A stretch of 64,000 nt of DNA from Oxalobacteraceae bacterium UBA6704 (GTDB taxonomy: Bacteria > Pseudomonadota > Gammaproteobacteria > Burkholderiales > Burkholderiaceae_D). Numbering within the stretch: position 1 is the stretch's first letter; each line of letters starts with the position of its first letter. This document shows, one piece after another, positions 36,528 to 45,098 of this stretch. The translations under genes were made by a program, and so were the position numbers. Location of the stretch: positions 18,986 through 82,985 of the forward strand of contig DKJA01000154.1 in the NCBI GenBank assembly GCA_002454505.1, in the 5' to 3' direction. The notes under the pieces were generated by a model. It searched no databases. It was not told the DNA's origin and saw nothing but the letters and a program-made list of their open reading frames with translations.

Positions 36528-37900
36528 TGGATTCCGGGAGTAGGAGGAAGCGTGCCGGCGGCAGCATCGGCGAGGAGCCGGCCGCGCAGCGAATAGGAAA
36601 GCGATTCGGTGATCAGGACATCCACCATCGTGCCATGCAGCGCGGCCGGCGTGGCGCCACCGTCGAACAGCACGGTGCGCGTATTGCTGGCGCGGCCCGT
36701 CAGTTCGCTGCCGCCGTGCTTCGACGGCCCTTCGACCAGCACGCGCATCGTCTGCCCCACCATCGCCGCGCTGTGCCGCTTGGTGTTCGCATCGATCAGC
36801 GCCTGCAGCCGCTGCAGCCGCGCCAGTTTGACGTCGTGCGGCGTGTCGTCGGCCAGGCTGGCGGCCGGCGTGCCTGGGCGCTTGCTGAAGATGAAGCTGA
36901 ACGAGTTGTCGAAGTCGACGTCCTGCACGAACTTCATCATCGCCTCGAAGTCGGCATCCGTCTCGCCGGGGAAGCCGACGATGAAGTCCGATGCGATCGT
37001 GACGTCCGGCCGCACCGCGCGCACCTTGCGGATGATCGACTTGTATTCCAGCGCCGTGTAGCCCCGCTTCATGCCGCCGAGGATGCGGTCGGCGCCATGC
37101 TGCGCCGGCAGGTACAGCTGGTCGGCCAGTTGCGGGATGCGCGCGTAGCAGTCCACCAGGCGCTGGGTGAATTCCTTCGGATGGCTGGTGACGAAGCGGA
37201 TCCGCTCGATGCCGGGGATCGCCGCCACGTACTCGATCAGCAGCGCGAAGTCGGCCGGCTGGCCATCCGCCATCGCGCCGCGGAACGCATTGACGTTCTG
37301 CCCGAGCAGCATCACCTCCTTGACGCCCTGGGCAGCGAGGCCCGCCACTTCGGTCAGCACGTCGTCGAAGCGGCGCGACACTTCCTCGCCGCGCGTGTAC
37401 GGCACCACGCAATAGCTGCAGTACTTGCTGCAGCCTTCCATGATCGACACGTAGGCGAACGGGCCGTCGACGCGGGCCGGCGGCAGGTGGTCGAATTTCT
37501 CGATCTCGGGGAAGGCGATGTCCACCTGCGGCTTGCCGGTGTCGCGGCGCAGTTCGATCATCTTCGGCAGCCGGTGCAGCGTCTGCGGGCCGAACACGAT
37601 GTCGACCTGCGGCGCGCGCTTGACGATGGCATCGCCTTCCTGCGACGCCACGCAGCCGCCCACGCCGATCACCAGGGCGGGATTCTTTTCCTTCAGCTTG
37701 CGGAACACGCCCAGGTCGGAAAACACCTTTTCCTGCGCCTTTTCACGCACGGAGCAGGTGTTCAGGAGGATCACGTCGGCGTCTTCCGGCGTATCGGTGC
37801 GCACCAGGCCGTCGGTGACGCCCAGCAGGTCGGCCATCTTGTCCGAGTCGTACTCGTTCATCTGGCAACCGAAGGTCTTGATAAATACTTTTTTCTGCAT
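36524..37900 (-). CDS. miaB: tRNA-2-methylthio-N6-dimethylallyladenosine synthase
   Basis: A 458-residue radical-SAM methylthiotransferase acting on i6A37 of tRNAs reading UNN codons. The N-terminal cluster ligands are Cys12, Cys49 and Cys83; the radical SAM motif is GCSKYCSYC (Cys157, Cys161, Cys164). A C-terminal TRAM domain spans about residues 385-445. First gene of miaB-phoH-ybeY; the upstream 463 bases are non-coding. Confidence 0.95.
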   Translation of the reverse strand: MQKKVFIKTFGCQMNEYDSDKMADLLGVTDGLVRTDTPEDADVILLNTCSVREKAQEKVFSDLGVFRKLKEKNPALVIGVGGCVASQEGDAIVKRAPQVDIVFGPQTLHRLPKMIELRRDTGKPQVDIAFPEIEKFDHLPPARVDGPFAYVSIMEGCSKYCSYCVVPYTRGEEVSRRFDDVLTEVAGLAAQGVKEVMLLGQNVNAFRGAMADGQPADFALLIEYVAAIPGIERIRFVTSHPKEFTQRLVDCYARIPQLADQLYLPAQHGADRILGGMKRGYTALEYKSIIRKVRAVRPDVTIASDFIVGFPGETDADFEAMMKFVQDVDFDNSFSFIFSKRPGTPAASLADDTPHDVKLARLQRLQALIDANTKRHSAAMVGQTMRVLVEGPSKHGGSELTGRASNTRTVLFDGGATPAALHGTMVDVLITESLSYSLRGRLLADAAAGTLPPTPGIH

Positions 37901-38363
37901 GGCCGGCAGTTTACCTGAATTCGCCCGTTACGGCGGTTGCCGGAAAGGGCACTGAATCTGCGGAAAATTTCCAGAAATCACAGCCCGTGCGGATTTGCCG
38001 CTCAGCAGTATTGAATTGATAACAGTGTGGAGGTAGACTGAGGCTGCTTTAACAATTTCCTGAGGGTTCTTGCGTGCGCCACGCCAAGCTTGCGTGTGTT
38101 GAAATAGCATTGTTGTCAAGTTTTTCAGCGAATGATTGATATTGATTAAATGTTCGCATGGCATCGCTAGGCTGGACCGGCCTTGTTTGGGCATAGAATT
38201 TTGCTGTATGTGCAAGTTGTAATGGCAGGATTCGTCCCCGGAGGCCGCCAGCCGATGCGCCAACCGTTTTTGGCGTACGCGTTCCGGACCTGGTTTGGAA
38301 AATTCATTTCCCCTTAAGTTTGGAGCAGCATCTTCTAATCAACTATATAGACGAGGATCAATC
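37901..38363. other. 463-base non-coding, A+T-enriched region
   Basis: Between the divergent miaB and the small HTH gene. It is clearly lower in G+C than its surroundings (for example TGATTGATATTGATTAAATG near 38132). I see a short dyad GGAAA-ATTCA-TTTCC at 38297-38311, a repeated CTTGCGTG (38070 and 38089 areas), and TATATA at 38344 too close to the next start to be a normal -10. An open minus-strand frame at 37928-38263 has no ribosome site or family features. It probably holds both promoters and long leaders; a small RNA is possible but unproven. Confidence 0.5.
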
Positions 38364-38708
38364 ATGGCACACCACGCACTGGCTTCCCAAGAGAGCTACA
38401 ACCCGAATCACCTGCTGGACATTCTGCTGGGCAAGATGCAACTGAAGAACGATGCGGCCCTGTCGCGTCTGCTGGAAGTGGCCCCGCCCGTCATCAGCAA
38501 GATTCGTCACCACCGCCTGCCGGTCGGTGCCTCGCTGCTGATCCGCATGCACGAAGTGACCGGCATGAGCATCCGCGACCTGCGCGACCTGATGGGCGAC
38601 CGCCGCACCAAATACCGCCTGTCCGACGCGCAAGGCCGCCCGAAACCAGAGGACAAGGCAGCGCAGCAGGCCGCGCAAAAGCCGGAAGGCGGCAATTACG
38701 CGCACTGA
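38364..38708 (+). CDS. Small Cro/CI-like helix-turn-helix protein, function unknown
   Basis: A 114-residue protein. Residues 20-75 (LLDILLGKMQLKNDAALSRL, then PPVISKIRHHRLPVGASLLI) look like a Cro/CI-type HTH with the recognition helix at about VISKIRHHRLP. The last ~35 residues are charged and Gln/Lys/Ala-rich. GAGG precedes the ATG by seven bases. No partner gene is adjacent on either side, and the 463-base leader region is unusually long. I do not recognise a characterised orthologue; a transcription regulator is the likeliest role. Confidence 0.75.
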   Translation: MAHHALASQESYNPNHLLDILLGKMQLKNDAALSRLLEVAPPVISKIRHHRLPVGASLLIRMHEVTGMSIRDLRDLMGDRRTKYRLSDAQGRPKPEDKAAQQAAQKPEGGNYAH

Positions 38709-38713
38709 CCCAT

Positions 38714-38731
38714 GGCCGGGATCGCCCGGCC
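38714..38731 (+). terminator. Hairpin after the small HTH gene
   Basis: A perfect 7-bp stem GGCCGGG / CCCGGCC with loop ATCG, six bases past the stop codon. It is followed by CGCCGGTTCTT, a weak U-tract. The remaining ~215 bases to the sensor kinase show no other feature I can support. Confidence 0.5.
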
Positions 38732-38946
38732 CGCCGGTTCTTCAGGGCAGCATCACCGGCACCGCGATTGACGTGTCGATCCGGTTCAGCTTTCTCCGCT
38801 GCCCGCTTTCCCTTCCGCTGTTCGTCTTCTCCCTCTTTCGCTTTCCGCCATGACTTCCAGCGCGCAGCTTTCGGCGCCGGACGGCCGCTGTTTTCTTGCT
38901 AATAGGCATTGATTCGCTTACATTGGAAACTCATCGGGGAGGAGCA

Positions 38947-40494
38947 ATGTTTGGAATCCAGGGCCGGCTGACGTGCCTGTTCGTGGTCATCGTTACCGTC
39001 GTGCTGGGCATTTCGGGCAGCTACGCGCAGTACAACCTGGCCCACGAGCTGGAAATCAACAACCAGCGCTTGCGCGACGGCGTGCTGACGCGGCTGCAGA
39101 CCAGCCTGCCGTCGGCGCTGTGGGACCTGGACAAGGTCAAGGTGGACAATATCGTCGCCGCCGAAATGCTGCCGCCGGAGCTGCTGGCGATCCGCGTCTA
39201 CGACACGTCCATCGGCCTGTTCACCGGCAAGGGCCGGGGCGCCGACGGCAGGGTGGCCGACATCGGCGCCGATGCCGACGTGGGCGGCTCGCCCGTCGTC
39301 GCCGACCTGGCCTTCCGCGATGCCGACCAGTCGGGCCGGCCCGTCATCGTCGGGCGCGTCGTCGTCAACTTCAGCCGCGAGGCGATCGAAGCGCGGCTCG
39401 CCGGTGAGATCCGCCGCAAGGTCAGCGAAGTGCTGCTGCTGGACCTGATCCTCGTCGTGGCGCTGGCGCTGTCGCTGCGCATCGTGTTCGACCCGCTGCG
39501 CAAGCTGCGCGACGGCCTGTTCGAACTGGCCACGCGCGACAGCGACGACGTGGTGGAGCTGCCGGAAAAACGCCGCGACGAACTGGGCGACGTGATCCGC
39601 GGCTTCAACGCGATCCAGCGGCGCGTGAAGGCGATCATCTGGCGCACGCGCGAAGCGGAGGACGAGGCGCGCGGCGCGGCCCAGGACACGGCGCAGGCGA
39701 TGGACGACCTGCGCCAGGCCCAGGAATCGCTGCTGCAGGCCGAGCGCCTGGCATCGCTGGGCGGGCTGGTGGCCGGCGTGGCGCACGAGATCAATACGCC
39801 GGTGGGCATCGCGCTGACCAGCGCGTCGGTGTTGAAGGAGGCGACCGACGCCATCCATGCCGCCGTGATGGCCGGCGCGGTGAAGAAATCCGAGATCCTG
39901 ACCTATATCGACACGGCCGGCGAAAGCGCGCGGCTGATCATGAACAATGCCTACCGCGCCGCGCACCTGATCCACAGCTTCAAGCAGATCGCGGTGGACC
40001 AGGTCAGCGAGGCGCGCCGCCGCTTCGAGCTGGACGAATACATCGGCGAGGTCGTCTCCAGCCTGCAGCCGAAGCTGAAGAAAACGCCCATCGCGGTGGT
40101 CATCGACTGCCCGGCCGGCATCGTGCTGGACAGCTATCCCGGCGCGCTGGCGCAGGTGCTGACCAACCTGACGCTGAACTGCGTCGACCATGCCTTCGCA
40201 CCGGATCAGCCGGGCGAGATCGCGATCCGCGTGCGGCCCGACGGCGACTGGGTCGAAGTGACCGTCGCCGACAACGGCCGCGGCATCCCCGCCCACCTGA
40301 TCGACAAGGTGTTCGACCCGTTCGTGACGACGCGCCGCGGCCAGGGCGGCACGGGGCTGGGGCTGAACATCGTCTACAACCTGATCGCCAAGCAGTTCGC
40401 CGGCACGATCACGGTGACCAGCACGGAGGGGCTGGGCGCGGCATTCGTGTTCCGCATGCCGCGCGTGACGCCGGGCGACGCCGCGCCGGAGTGA
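38947..40494 (+). CDS. Orphan two-component sensor histidine kinase
   Basis: A 515-residue membrane kinase. Transmembrane segments at about residues 7-27 and 160-180 flank a ~130-residue periplasmic sensor. A HAMP-like linker follows, then a coiled coil (about 225-262), H-box LVAGVAHEINTPVG (His280), N-box LTNLTLNCVDHAF, and ATP lid DNGRGIP / GTGLGLNIVYNL. This is the HATPase arrangement of the HisKA group with a short phospho-acceptor helix. ATG 38947 has GGGGAGGAG upstream. No response regulator is adjacent, so the partner and signal are unknown. Confidence 0.88.
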   Translation: MFGIQGRLTCLFVVIVTVVLGISGSYAQYNLAHELEINNQRLRDGVLTRLQTSLPSALWDLDKVKVDNIVAAEMLPPELLAIRVYDTSIGLFTGKGRGADGRVADIGADADVGGSPVVADLAFRDADQSGRPVIVGRVVVNFSREAIEARLAGEIRRKVSEVLLLDLILVVALALSLRIVFDPLRKLRDGLFELATRDSDDVVELPEKRRDELGDVIRGFNAIQRRVKAIIWRTREAEDEARGAAQDTAQAMDDLRQAQESLLQAERLASLGGLVAGVAHEINTPVGIALTSASVLKEATDAIHAAVMAGAVKKSEILTYIDTAGESARLIMNNAYRAAHLIHSFKQIAVDQVSEARRRFELDEYIGEVVSSLQPKLKKTPIAVVIDCPAGIVLDSYPGALAQVLTNLTLNCVDHAFAPDQPGEIAIRVRPDGDWVEVTVADNGRGIPAHLIDKVFDPFVTTRRGQGGTGLGLNIVYNLIAKQFAGTITVTSTEGLGAAFVFRMPRVTPGDAAPE

Positions 40495-40563
40495 ACTGCA
40501 AGCCGGGCGCCCGCTTTGCTGCGGCTGACGCATACTGCGGAAAAGAGATACAGGGAGAACACG

Positions 40564-41112
40564 ATGGGCACACAACGGCAGATTGCCCTGCTCAGGGGCA
40601 TCAACGTCGGCCGTGCCAAGCGCATCGCGATGGCGGACCTGCGCAAGGTACTGGGCGACCTGGGCTTTTCCGGCGTGCGCACGCTGCTCAACAGCGGCAA
40701 CGCCGTCTTCGACTGCGCTGCGCGCGATGCGGCATTGTCCGCCACCCGCATCGAGGAGGCGCTGGTGCTCAAGCTGGGCGTCGGCTCGCGCGTGACGGTG
40801 CTCGACGCACCGCAGCTGGACGACGTGGTGGCCGACAACGCGCTGCACGACGTGGCCGTCGATCCCTCCCGGCTGATGGTGGCCGTGTTCAGCAACCCGG
40901 CCGACCGCAGCAAGGTCGAAGCGCTGGCGCACCAGCAGTGGCATCCGGAAGCGTTCGCGCTGGGCCGCTGGGCCGCCTACATCTGGTGCGTGGACGGCGT
41001 GCTGGCCAGCCGCGCCGCTGCCGCGATGGGCAACCTGCTGGGCGACGGCGTCACCACCCGCAACTGGAGCACGATCACCAAGCTGCACGCGCTGGCCGCC
41101 GCGCCGGACTGA
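40564..41112 (+). CDS. DUF1697 family protein
   Basis: A 182-residue protein with the DUF1697 start QIALLRGINVGRAKRIAMADL and NSGNAVFDC. The C-terminal NLLGDGVTTRNWSTITKLHAL is the other conserved block. It is predicted to be cytosolic; the function of the family is not established. GGGAG precedes the ATG. It may be transcribed with the sensor kinase upstream (69-base gap). Confidence 0.85.
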   Translation: MGTQRQIALLRGINVGRAKRIAMADLRKVLGDLGFSGVRTLLNSGNAVFDCAARDAALSATRIEEALVLKLGVGSRVTVLDAPQLDDVVADNALHDVAVDPSRLMVAVFSNPADRSKVEALAHQQWHPEAFALGRWAAYIWCVDGVLASRAAAAMGNLLGDGVTTRNWSTITKLHALAAAPD

Positions 41113-41121
41113 GGAGGGCGC

Positions 41122-41292
41122 ATGAACCGGGACCTGTGGAAAGGCGTGCTCATCGTGCTGGCGCTGCTGGTCGCCCTGGCCGCCGGCGCCATCCTGCTGG
41201 CCGACAACGGCTGGCGCAAGACCTCCTGCGTCGGCCGCGCGCTGGTCAGTGGCGTCGCGCTGCACAATGTGCTGGCTGTTTGCGGGGTGTAG
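41122..41292 (+). CDS. Small hydrophobic membrane peptide, 56 residues
   Basis: A short ORF with a strong ribosome site (GAGGAGGG) placed nine bases after the DUF1697 gene. The product starts MNRDLWKGVL and has one membrane helix (residues 8-27), followed by a short tail with two cysteines. The stop is TAG at 41290. Codon use and GC3 match the neighbours. The position and ribosome site argue it is real, but no family is recognised. Confidence 0.6.
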   Translation: MNRDLWKGVLIVLALLVALAAGAILLADNGWRKTSCVGRALVSGVALHNVLAVCGV

Positions 41293-41370
41293 CGGCACGA
41301 ACTGGGCCGTTGGCCGGCCCGGCCGCGCTATCGGTTAGACTAGGACTCCGACAGTTCCTATCGACGCCTC

Positions 41371-42204
41371 ATGAAGCACACTATCCTCGCGGCTCTTGCC
41401 GTCAGCATCTCGCTGGCCGGCTGCGGCCTCATCAAGAAAGATTCCGCCGCCGGGCGCATCACGGGGCTGCAGGAAGCGGCCAATCCGCAGGTGCTGCTGC
41501 TGGGCGAAGTCCACGACAATCCGCAGGGCCACAAGCTGCGCTTCGCCGAGCTGAAGAAGCGGGTCGATGGCGGCTGGCGGCCCGTCATCGCGATGGAGCA
41601 GTTCGATCATGAAGACCAGGCCATGCTGGACGAGGCGGTCAAGGGCTGCCTCGATGCGGGCTGCGTGATCCGCGTGATGAACAAGAAGGGCTGGGACTGG
41701 CAGCAGTACTACCCGGTGATCCAGCTGGCGCTGGACCGCTCGCTGACGATCGTGGCCGTCAACCTGTCGCGCGCGAATGCGTCGAAGACGGTCCGGGACG
41801 GCGTCGCGTCGAGCTTCGATGCGAAGACAGTGGCCGAATACCGGCTGGGCGAGCCCGTGTCGGCCGACTGGCGCAAGGCGCAGGAACAGGAAATCCGCAC
41901 CGGCCATTGCAATATGCTGCCGGACATGATGATCCCCGGGATGGTCAACGCCCAGCTGGCGCGCGACGTGTGGATGGCGAAACTGATCCGCGACCAGCAG
42001 CCGCGCGACGTGGTGCTCATCGCCGGCAATGGCCATGTGCGCAAGGACATCGGCGTGCCGCGCTGGCTCAACACCATCGGCAGCAAGCTGACGGTGCGCT
42101 CGGTCGGTTATGTCGAGGATGGCGGGATGAAGGAGCAGTTCGACGCGGTGGTGGCGATTCCGGCCGTGAAGCGGCCGGATCCTTGCGCGAAGTTCAAGAA
42201 GTAA
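41371..42204 (+). CDS. ChaN-family haem-binding-type lipoprotein
   Basis: A 277-residue predicted lipoprotein. The signal peptide ends in the lipobox LAGC (Cys18). The body starts VLLLGEVHDNPQGHKLRFAEL, typical of ChaN/DUF399, with MEQFDHEDQAM and VLIAGNGHVRKDIGVPRWL further on. ChaN of Campylobacter binds haem, and the family is thought to serve iron uptake at the outer membrane; the actual ligand here is unknown. Transcribed towards udh. Confidence 0.82.
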   Translation: MKHTILAALAVSISLAGCGLIKKDSAAGRITGLQEAANPQVLLLGEVHDNPQGHKLRFAELKKRVDGGWRPVIAMEQFDHEDQAMLDEAVKGCLDAGCVIRVMNKKGWDWQQYYPVIQLALDRSLTIVAVNLSRANASKTVRDGVASSFDAKTVAEYRLGEPVSADWRKAQEQEIRTGHCNMLPDMMIPGMVNAQLARDVWMAKLIRDQQPRDVVLIAGNGHVRKDIGVPRWLNTIGSKLTVRSVGYVEDGGMKEQFDAVVAIPAVKRPDPCAKFKK

Positions 42205-42205
42205 G

Positions 42206-42324
42206 GGGGACTGTCCCCGGCTTCATGGGGACTGTCCCCTCGGTTGCTTTTGACGTTCGTCGAAAGTCAACGTCAGCCCCAGGGACAGCCGGGTCGCCGT
42301 ACCGCCCTTGCAGGGACAGTCCCC
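42206..42324. repeat. GGGGACTGTCCCC-family composite repeat, copy A3
   Basis: Begins one base past the lipoprotein stop with GGGGACTGTCCCC, GGCTTCAT, GGGGACTGTCCCC, and ends with GTCGCCGTACCGCCCTTGC and GGGACAGTCCCC. Read on the minus strand it has the same module order as copy A2 at 15169-15292, with substitutions in the central stem. It lies between the convergent lipoprotein gene and udh. The central part keeps a TTGACGTT...AACGTCA dyad. Confidence 0.85.
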
Positions 42325-42329
42325 AACCA

Positions 42330-43145
42330 TCAATCCTTATAAATCGGCCCGTCGAAAATGAACTTGCCGCCGTGGTAGTTGAACACGGCATCGTCGGCCG
42401 CCGGGTACTCGCCCGTTTCCGGCACGGCGTCGCGGAACTGCTCGGAGCTGTCCTTCGGACGGAAGCCCAGGTGGGCCGCCTTGCGGTTGTCCCACCACTG
42501 GCGCTGGTTGTCCGAGGCGCCGAACAGGATCGTGTGGCCCACGCGCGGCGTCAGCAGCGACACGCGCAGCGCTTCCACCAGATCGTCGTAGGACAGGTAA
42601 GTGCACATCATCCGCGCATTGTTGACCGACTCGAACGACGAGCCGATGCGCAGGCAGACGGTCTCGATGCCGGCGCGGTCGAAGTAGTAGCGCGACAGCT
42701 GTTCGCCGAACACCTTCGAGATGCCGTACATGCTGTCCGGGCGGGGCGGATCGTCCGCATCGATGACCTGCGTCTGCGGGTAGAAGCCGATCGCGTGGTT
42801 CGACGACGCGAACACGATGCGCTTCACGCCATGGCGGTGCGCCGCTTCATAGATGTTGTACGTGCCCTGGATGTTCGCGAACATGATGTTCTCGAACGTG
42901 TTCTCGGTGGAGATGCCGCCGAAGTGCAGCACGGCGTCCACGCCTTCCATCATCTTCAGCACGGCGGCCTTGTCGGCCAGGTCGCACTGGAAGATTTCCT
43001 CGCCCTCGGCGGCGGCGCCCATGTCGCCGATGTCGGACAGGCGCACCACGTCGGCCCACGGCTTGATCCGCTCGCGCAGGATTTTACCGAGGCCGCCGGC
43101 GGCACCCGTCAGCAGCAGGCGCTTGAATGGTTTTTTCGTCGTCAT
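42330..43145 (-). CDS. udh: Uronate dehydrogenase
   Basis: A 271-residue short-chain dehydrogenase. The nucleotide loop is LLTGAAGGLG (residues 11-20), VFASSNHAIGFYP follows, and the catalytic pair is Tyr140-x3-Lys144 (MYGISKVFGE). The sequence pattern and length match bacterial uronate dehydrogenases, which oxidise D-galacturonate (or glucuronate) with NAD to the aldaro-lactone. It lies 46 bases downstream of garD on the same strand, so the two genes form the start of the oxidative galacturonate route. A related NAD-dependent epimerase is less likely given the context. Confidence 0.87.
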   Translation of the reverse strand: MTTKKPFKRLLLTGAAGGLGKILRERIKPWADVVRLSDIGDMGAAAEGEEIFQCDLADKAAVLKMMEGVDAVLHFGGISTENTFENIMFANIQGTYNIYEAAHRHGVKRIVFASSNHAIGFYPQTQVIDADDPPRPDSMYGISKVFGEQLSRYYFDRAGIETVCLRIGSSFESVNNARMMCTYLSYDDLVEALRVSLLTPRVGHTILFGASDNQRQWWDNRKAAHLGFRPKDSSEQFRDAVPETGEYPAADDAVFNYHGGKFIFDGPIYKD

Positions 43146-43191
43146 GATCGTGTACTTTGTCTCGGAGTGGGTCTTGGTCTTGGAATCGTGA

Positions 43192-44751
43192 TCAGGTCAC
43201 TGGTGCCGGGTTGAACAGCACGAGCGCATTATGCAGCTTCCAGTGCTCCGCCCAGGTTTTCTTGCCGCTGGCGACATCGAGCAGCAGCTGGAACAGTTCC
43301 CAGCCGACGCTTTCGATGGTTGCCTCGCCGGTGGCGATGCGGCCCGCGTTCACGTCCATCAGGTCGTGCCAGCGGCGCGCCAGGTCGTCGCGCGTGGCCA
43401 CTTTCACGACCGGCACTTCGGCCAGGCCGTACGGCGTGCCGCGGCCCGTGGTGAACACGTGCACGTTCATGCCGGCGGCCAGCTGCAGCGTGCCGCAGAT
43501 GAAATCGCTGGCCGGCGTGGCCGTGTACAGCAGGCCTTTCGTCGTCGCTTTTTCGCCCGGCGACACGACGCCGGAAATCGGCACGCTGCCCGACTTGACG
43601 ATCGAGCCCATGGCTTTTTCGACGATGTTGGACAGGCCGCCTTTTTTATTGCCGGGCGTGGTGTTCGCGCTGCGGTCGACGCCGCCGCGGGTCAGGTAGG
43701 CGTCGTACCAGGCCATCTCGCGGATCATCGCCTCGGCCACGTCCGCGTTGACGGCGCGCGACGTCAGCTGGTCGATACCGTCACGCACTTCCGTCACTTC
43801 GGAGAACATCACGGTGGCGCCGGCGCGCACCAGCAGGTCCGTCGCGAAGCCGACGGCCGGATTGGCGGTCACGCCGGAGAACGCATCGCTGCCGCCGCAC
43901 TGCACGCCGACGACGAGGTCGGATGCCGGACACGTCACGCGCTGGCGCCGGTTCAGCACTTCCAGCTGCGCCTCGGCCGTCTGCATGATCGAGTCGACCA
44001 TCGACATGAAGCCCACGTGGCCGTTGTCCTGCAGGCAGACGACGGGCGGCTCGGTGGCGATGCTCTCGTCCTTGCGGCGGATCTGGATCGAATTGGCCGG
44101 GAACAGCCGCGTGGGCTGCAGCTTTTCGCAGCCCAGCGACACGACCATCGCCTGGCCGCCGAAGTTCGGGTTCTTGCTGATGTTGTGGATCGTGCGGATC
44201 GGGATGTTCGCGCCCGGCGCCTCGATCGCCACGCCGCAGCCGTAGGTGTGTTCGAGGCCGACGACGTCGTCCACGTTCGGGTAGCGCGGCAGCAGTTCGG
44301 CCTTGATGCGCTTGACGGCGAATTCGACGACGCCGGACACGCACTGCACGGTCGTCGTGATGGCGAGGATGTTGCGGGTGCCGACGGAACCGTCTTCGTT
44401 GCGGAAGCCCTGGAAGGTATAGCCTTCCAGCGGTTCCATGGCGGGGGCGGGCACGGTGGCGATCGGCAGGTTGTCCAGCTCGCGCGCCGGCGGCATCTCG
44501 ATCAGCTGCTCGGCCACCCAGCTGCCTTGCGGGATGTCGCGCACGGCGCGGCCGATGATCACGTTGTAGCGCAGGATCGGCGCGCCTTGCGGGATCGCCG
44601 TGAGCGCTACCTTGTGGCCTTGCGGGACGCCTTCGACCAGCGTCAGGCCATCTTCAAATACGGTTCCGGCTGGCAGGCCGCCATCGTTCACGACGATCGC
44701 CACGTTGTCGTTGGCGTGCATGAGGATACGGCGCGGGGTGCTCGCTGTCAT
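43192..44751 (-). CDS. garD: Galactarate dehydratase
   Basis: A 519-residue UxaA/GarD-family enzyme that dehydrates galactarate to 5-keto-4-deoxy-glucarate. I recognise GarD stretches DNVAIVVNDGGLPAGTVF, QGHKVALTAIP, LEGYTFQGFRNEDGSVGTRN, CGGSDAFSGVTANPAVGFA and the C-terminal LHNALVLFNPAPVT, which correspond closely to E. coli GarD. The start at 44751 (MTASTPRRILMHAND) has AGGA upstream; an ATG at 44778 is less likely. It leads the minus-strand half of the pectin locus. Confidence 0.93.
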   Translation of the reverse strand: MTASTPRRILMHANDNVAIVVNDGGLPAGTVFEDGLTLVEGVPQGHKVALTAIPQGAPILRYNVIIGRAVRDIPQGSWVAEQLIEMPPARELDNLPIATVPAPAMEPLEGYTFQGFRNEDGSVGTRNILAITTTVQCVSGVVEFAVKRIKAELLPRYPNVDDVVGLEHTYGCGVAIEAPGANIPIRTIHNISKNPNFGGQAMVVSLGCEKLQPTRLFPANSIQIRRKDESIATEPPVVCLQDNGHVGFMSMVDSIMQTAEAQLEVLNRRQRVTCPASDLVVGVQCGGSDAFSGVTANPAVGFATDLLVRAGATVMFSEVTEVRDGIDQLTSRAVNADVAEAMIREMAWYDAYLTRGGVDRSANTTPGNKKGGLSNIVEKAMGSIVKSGSVPISGVVSPGEKATTKGLLYTATPASDFICGTLQLAAGMNVHVFTTGRGTPYGLAEVPVVKVATRDDLARRWHDLMDVNAGRIATGEATIESVGWELFQLLLDVASGKKTWAEHWKLHNALVLFNPAPVT

Positions 44752-44885
44752 GTTCAATCCTGGAGGGGAAGCCGGCACGGCTGTGATCGTCTCGGTGTTG
44801 TAATTATGCGACGCCTGAAAGCCGTGGCGGCGGGTTGTCTGATGACTTCAGTATGCCAGATGCGTTTTTTTTTGGCTAGTCCACA

Positions 44886-44924
44886 TTGCAGATTTGGTCT
44901 GACCGCTTTAGAATGGCCTGACCA
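44886..44924 (+). promoter_or_regulatory. Promoter-like sequence overlapped by two GntR/FadR-like operator dyads
   Basis: A -10-like TAGAAT (44909-44914) lies 17 bases after TTGCAG (44886-44891), directed towards the TonB receptor. Dyad 1, TGGTCTGACCG (44895-44905), fills the spacer; dyad 2, TGGCCTGACCA (44914-44924), covers the end of the -10 and the start region. Both resemble the TGGTnnnACCA pattern of FadR/GntR-FCD operators, and together they form an outer ATTTGGTC / GACCAAAT inverted repeat (44892-44899, 44920-44927). The placement fits repression of the receptor operon and possibly of garD-udh. The identity of the regulator is inference; a GntR/FCD gene lies at 59087. Confidence 0.5.
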
Positions 44925-45063
44925 AATGTCGTCATAAAAGCAAGAAGTTGAAACGCCGGCCACCGCTCCAGGAAACAAAAGCGGTTCTCGGCATCAACAT
45001 TCGGACGTCAAAAAAGCAGTCGGACAAAAAGCATAAAGCAGTCGACGCAATAAAACAGCAGGC

Positions 45064-45082
45064 ATCCCGCACCGTGCGGGAT
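45064..45082 (+). promoter_or_regulatory. Leader hairpin upstream of the upstream ORF
   Basis: ATCCCGCAC and GTGCGGGAT form a perfect 9-bp inverted repeat around one base (effectively a 7-bp stem with a 5-base loop). It ends five bases before the AAAGGAG ribosome site of the 27-codon upstream ORF, so folding could affect its translation. Confidence 0.5.
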
Positions 45083-45098
45083 ACCCAAAGGAGACAAG

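Noticed and set aside
37928..38263. Minus-strand open frame of 111 codons in the miaB-HTH gap
   Set aside because: No ribosome site, unremarkable composition, no family motif; the region looks like control DNA.
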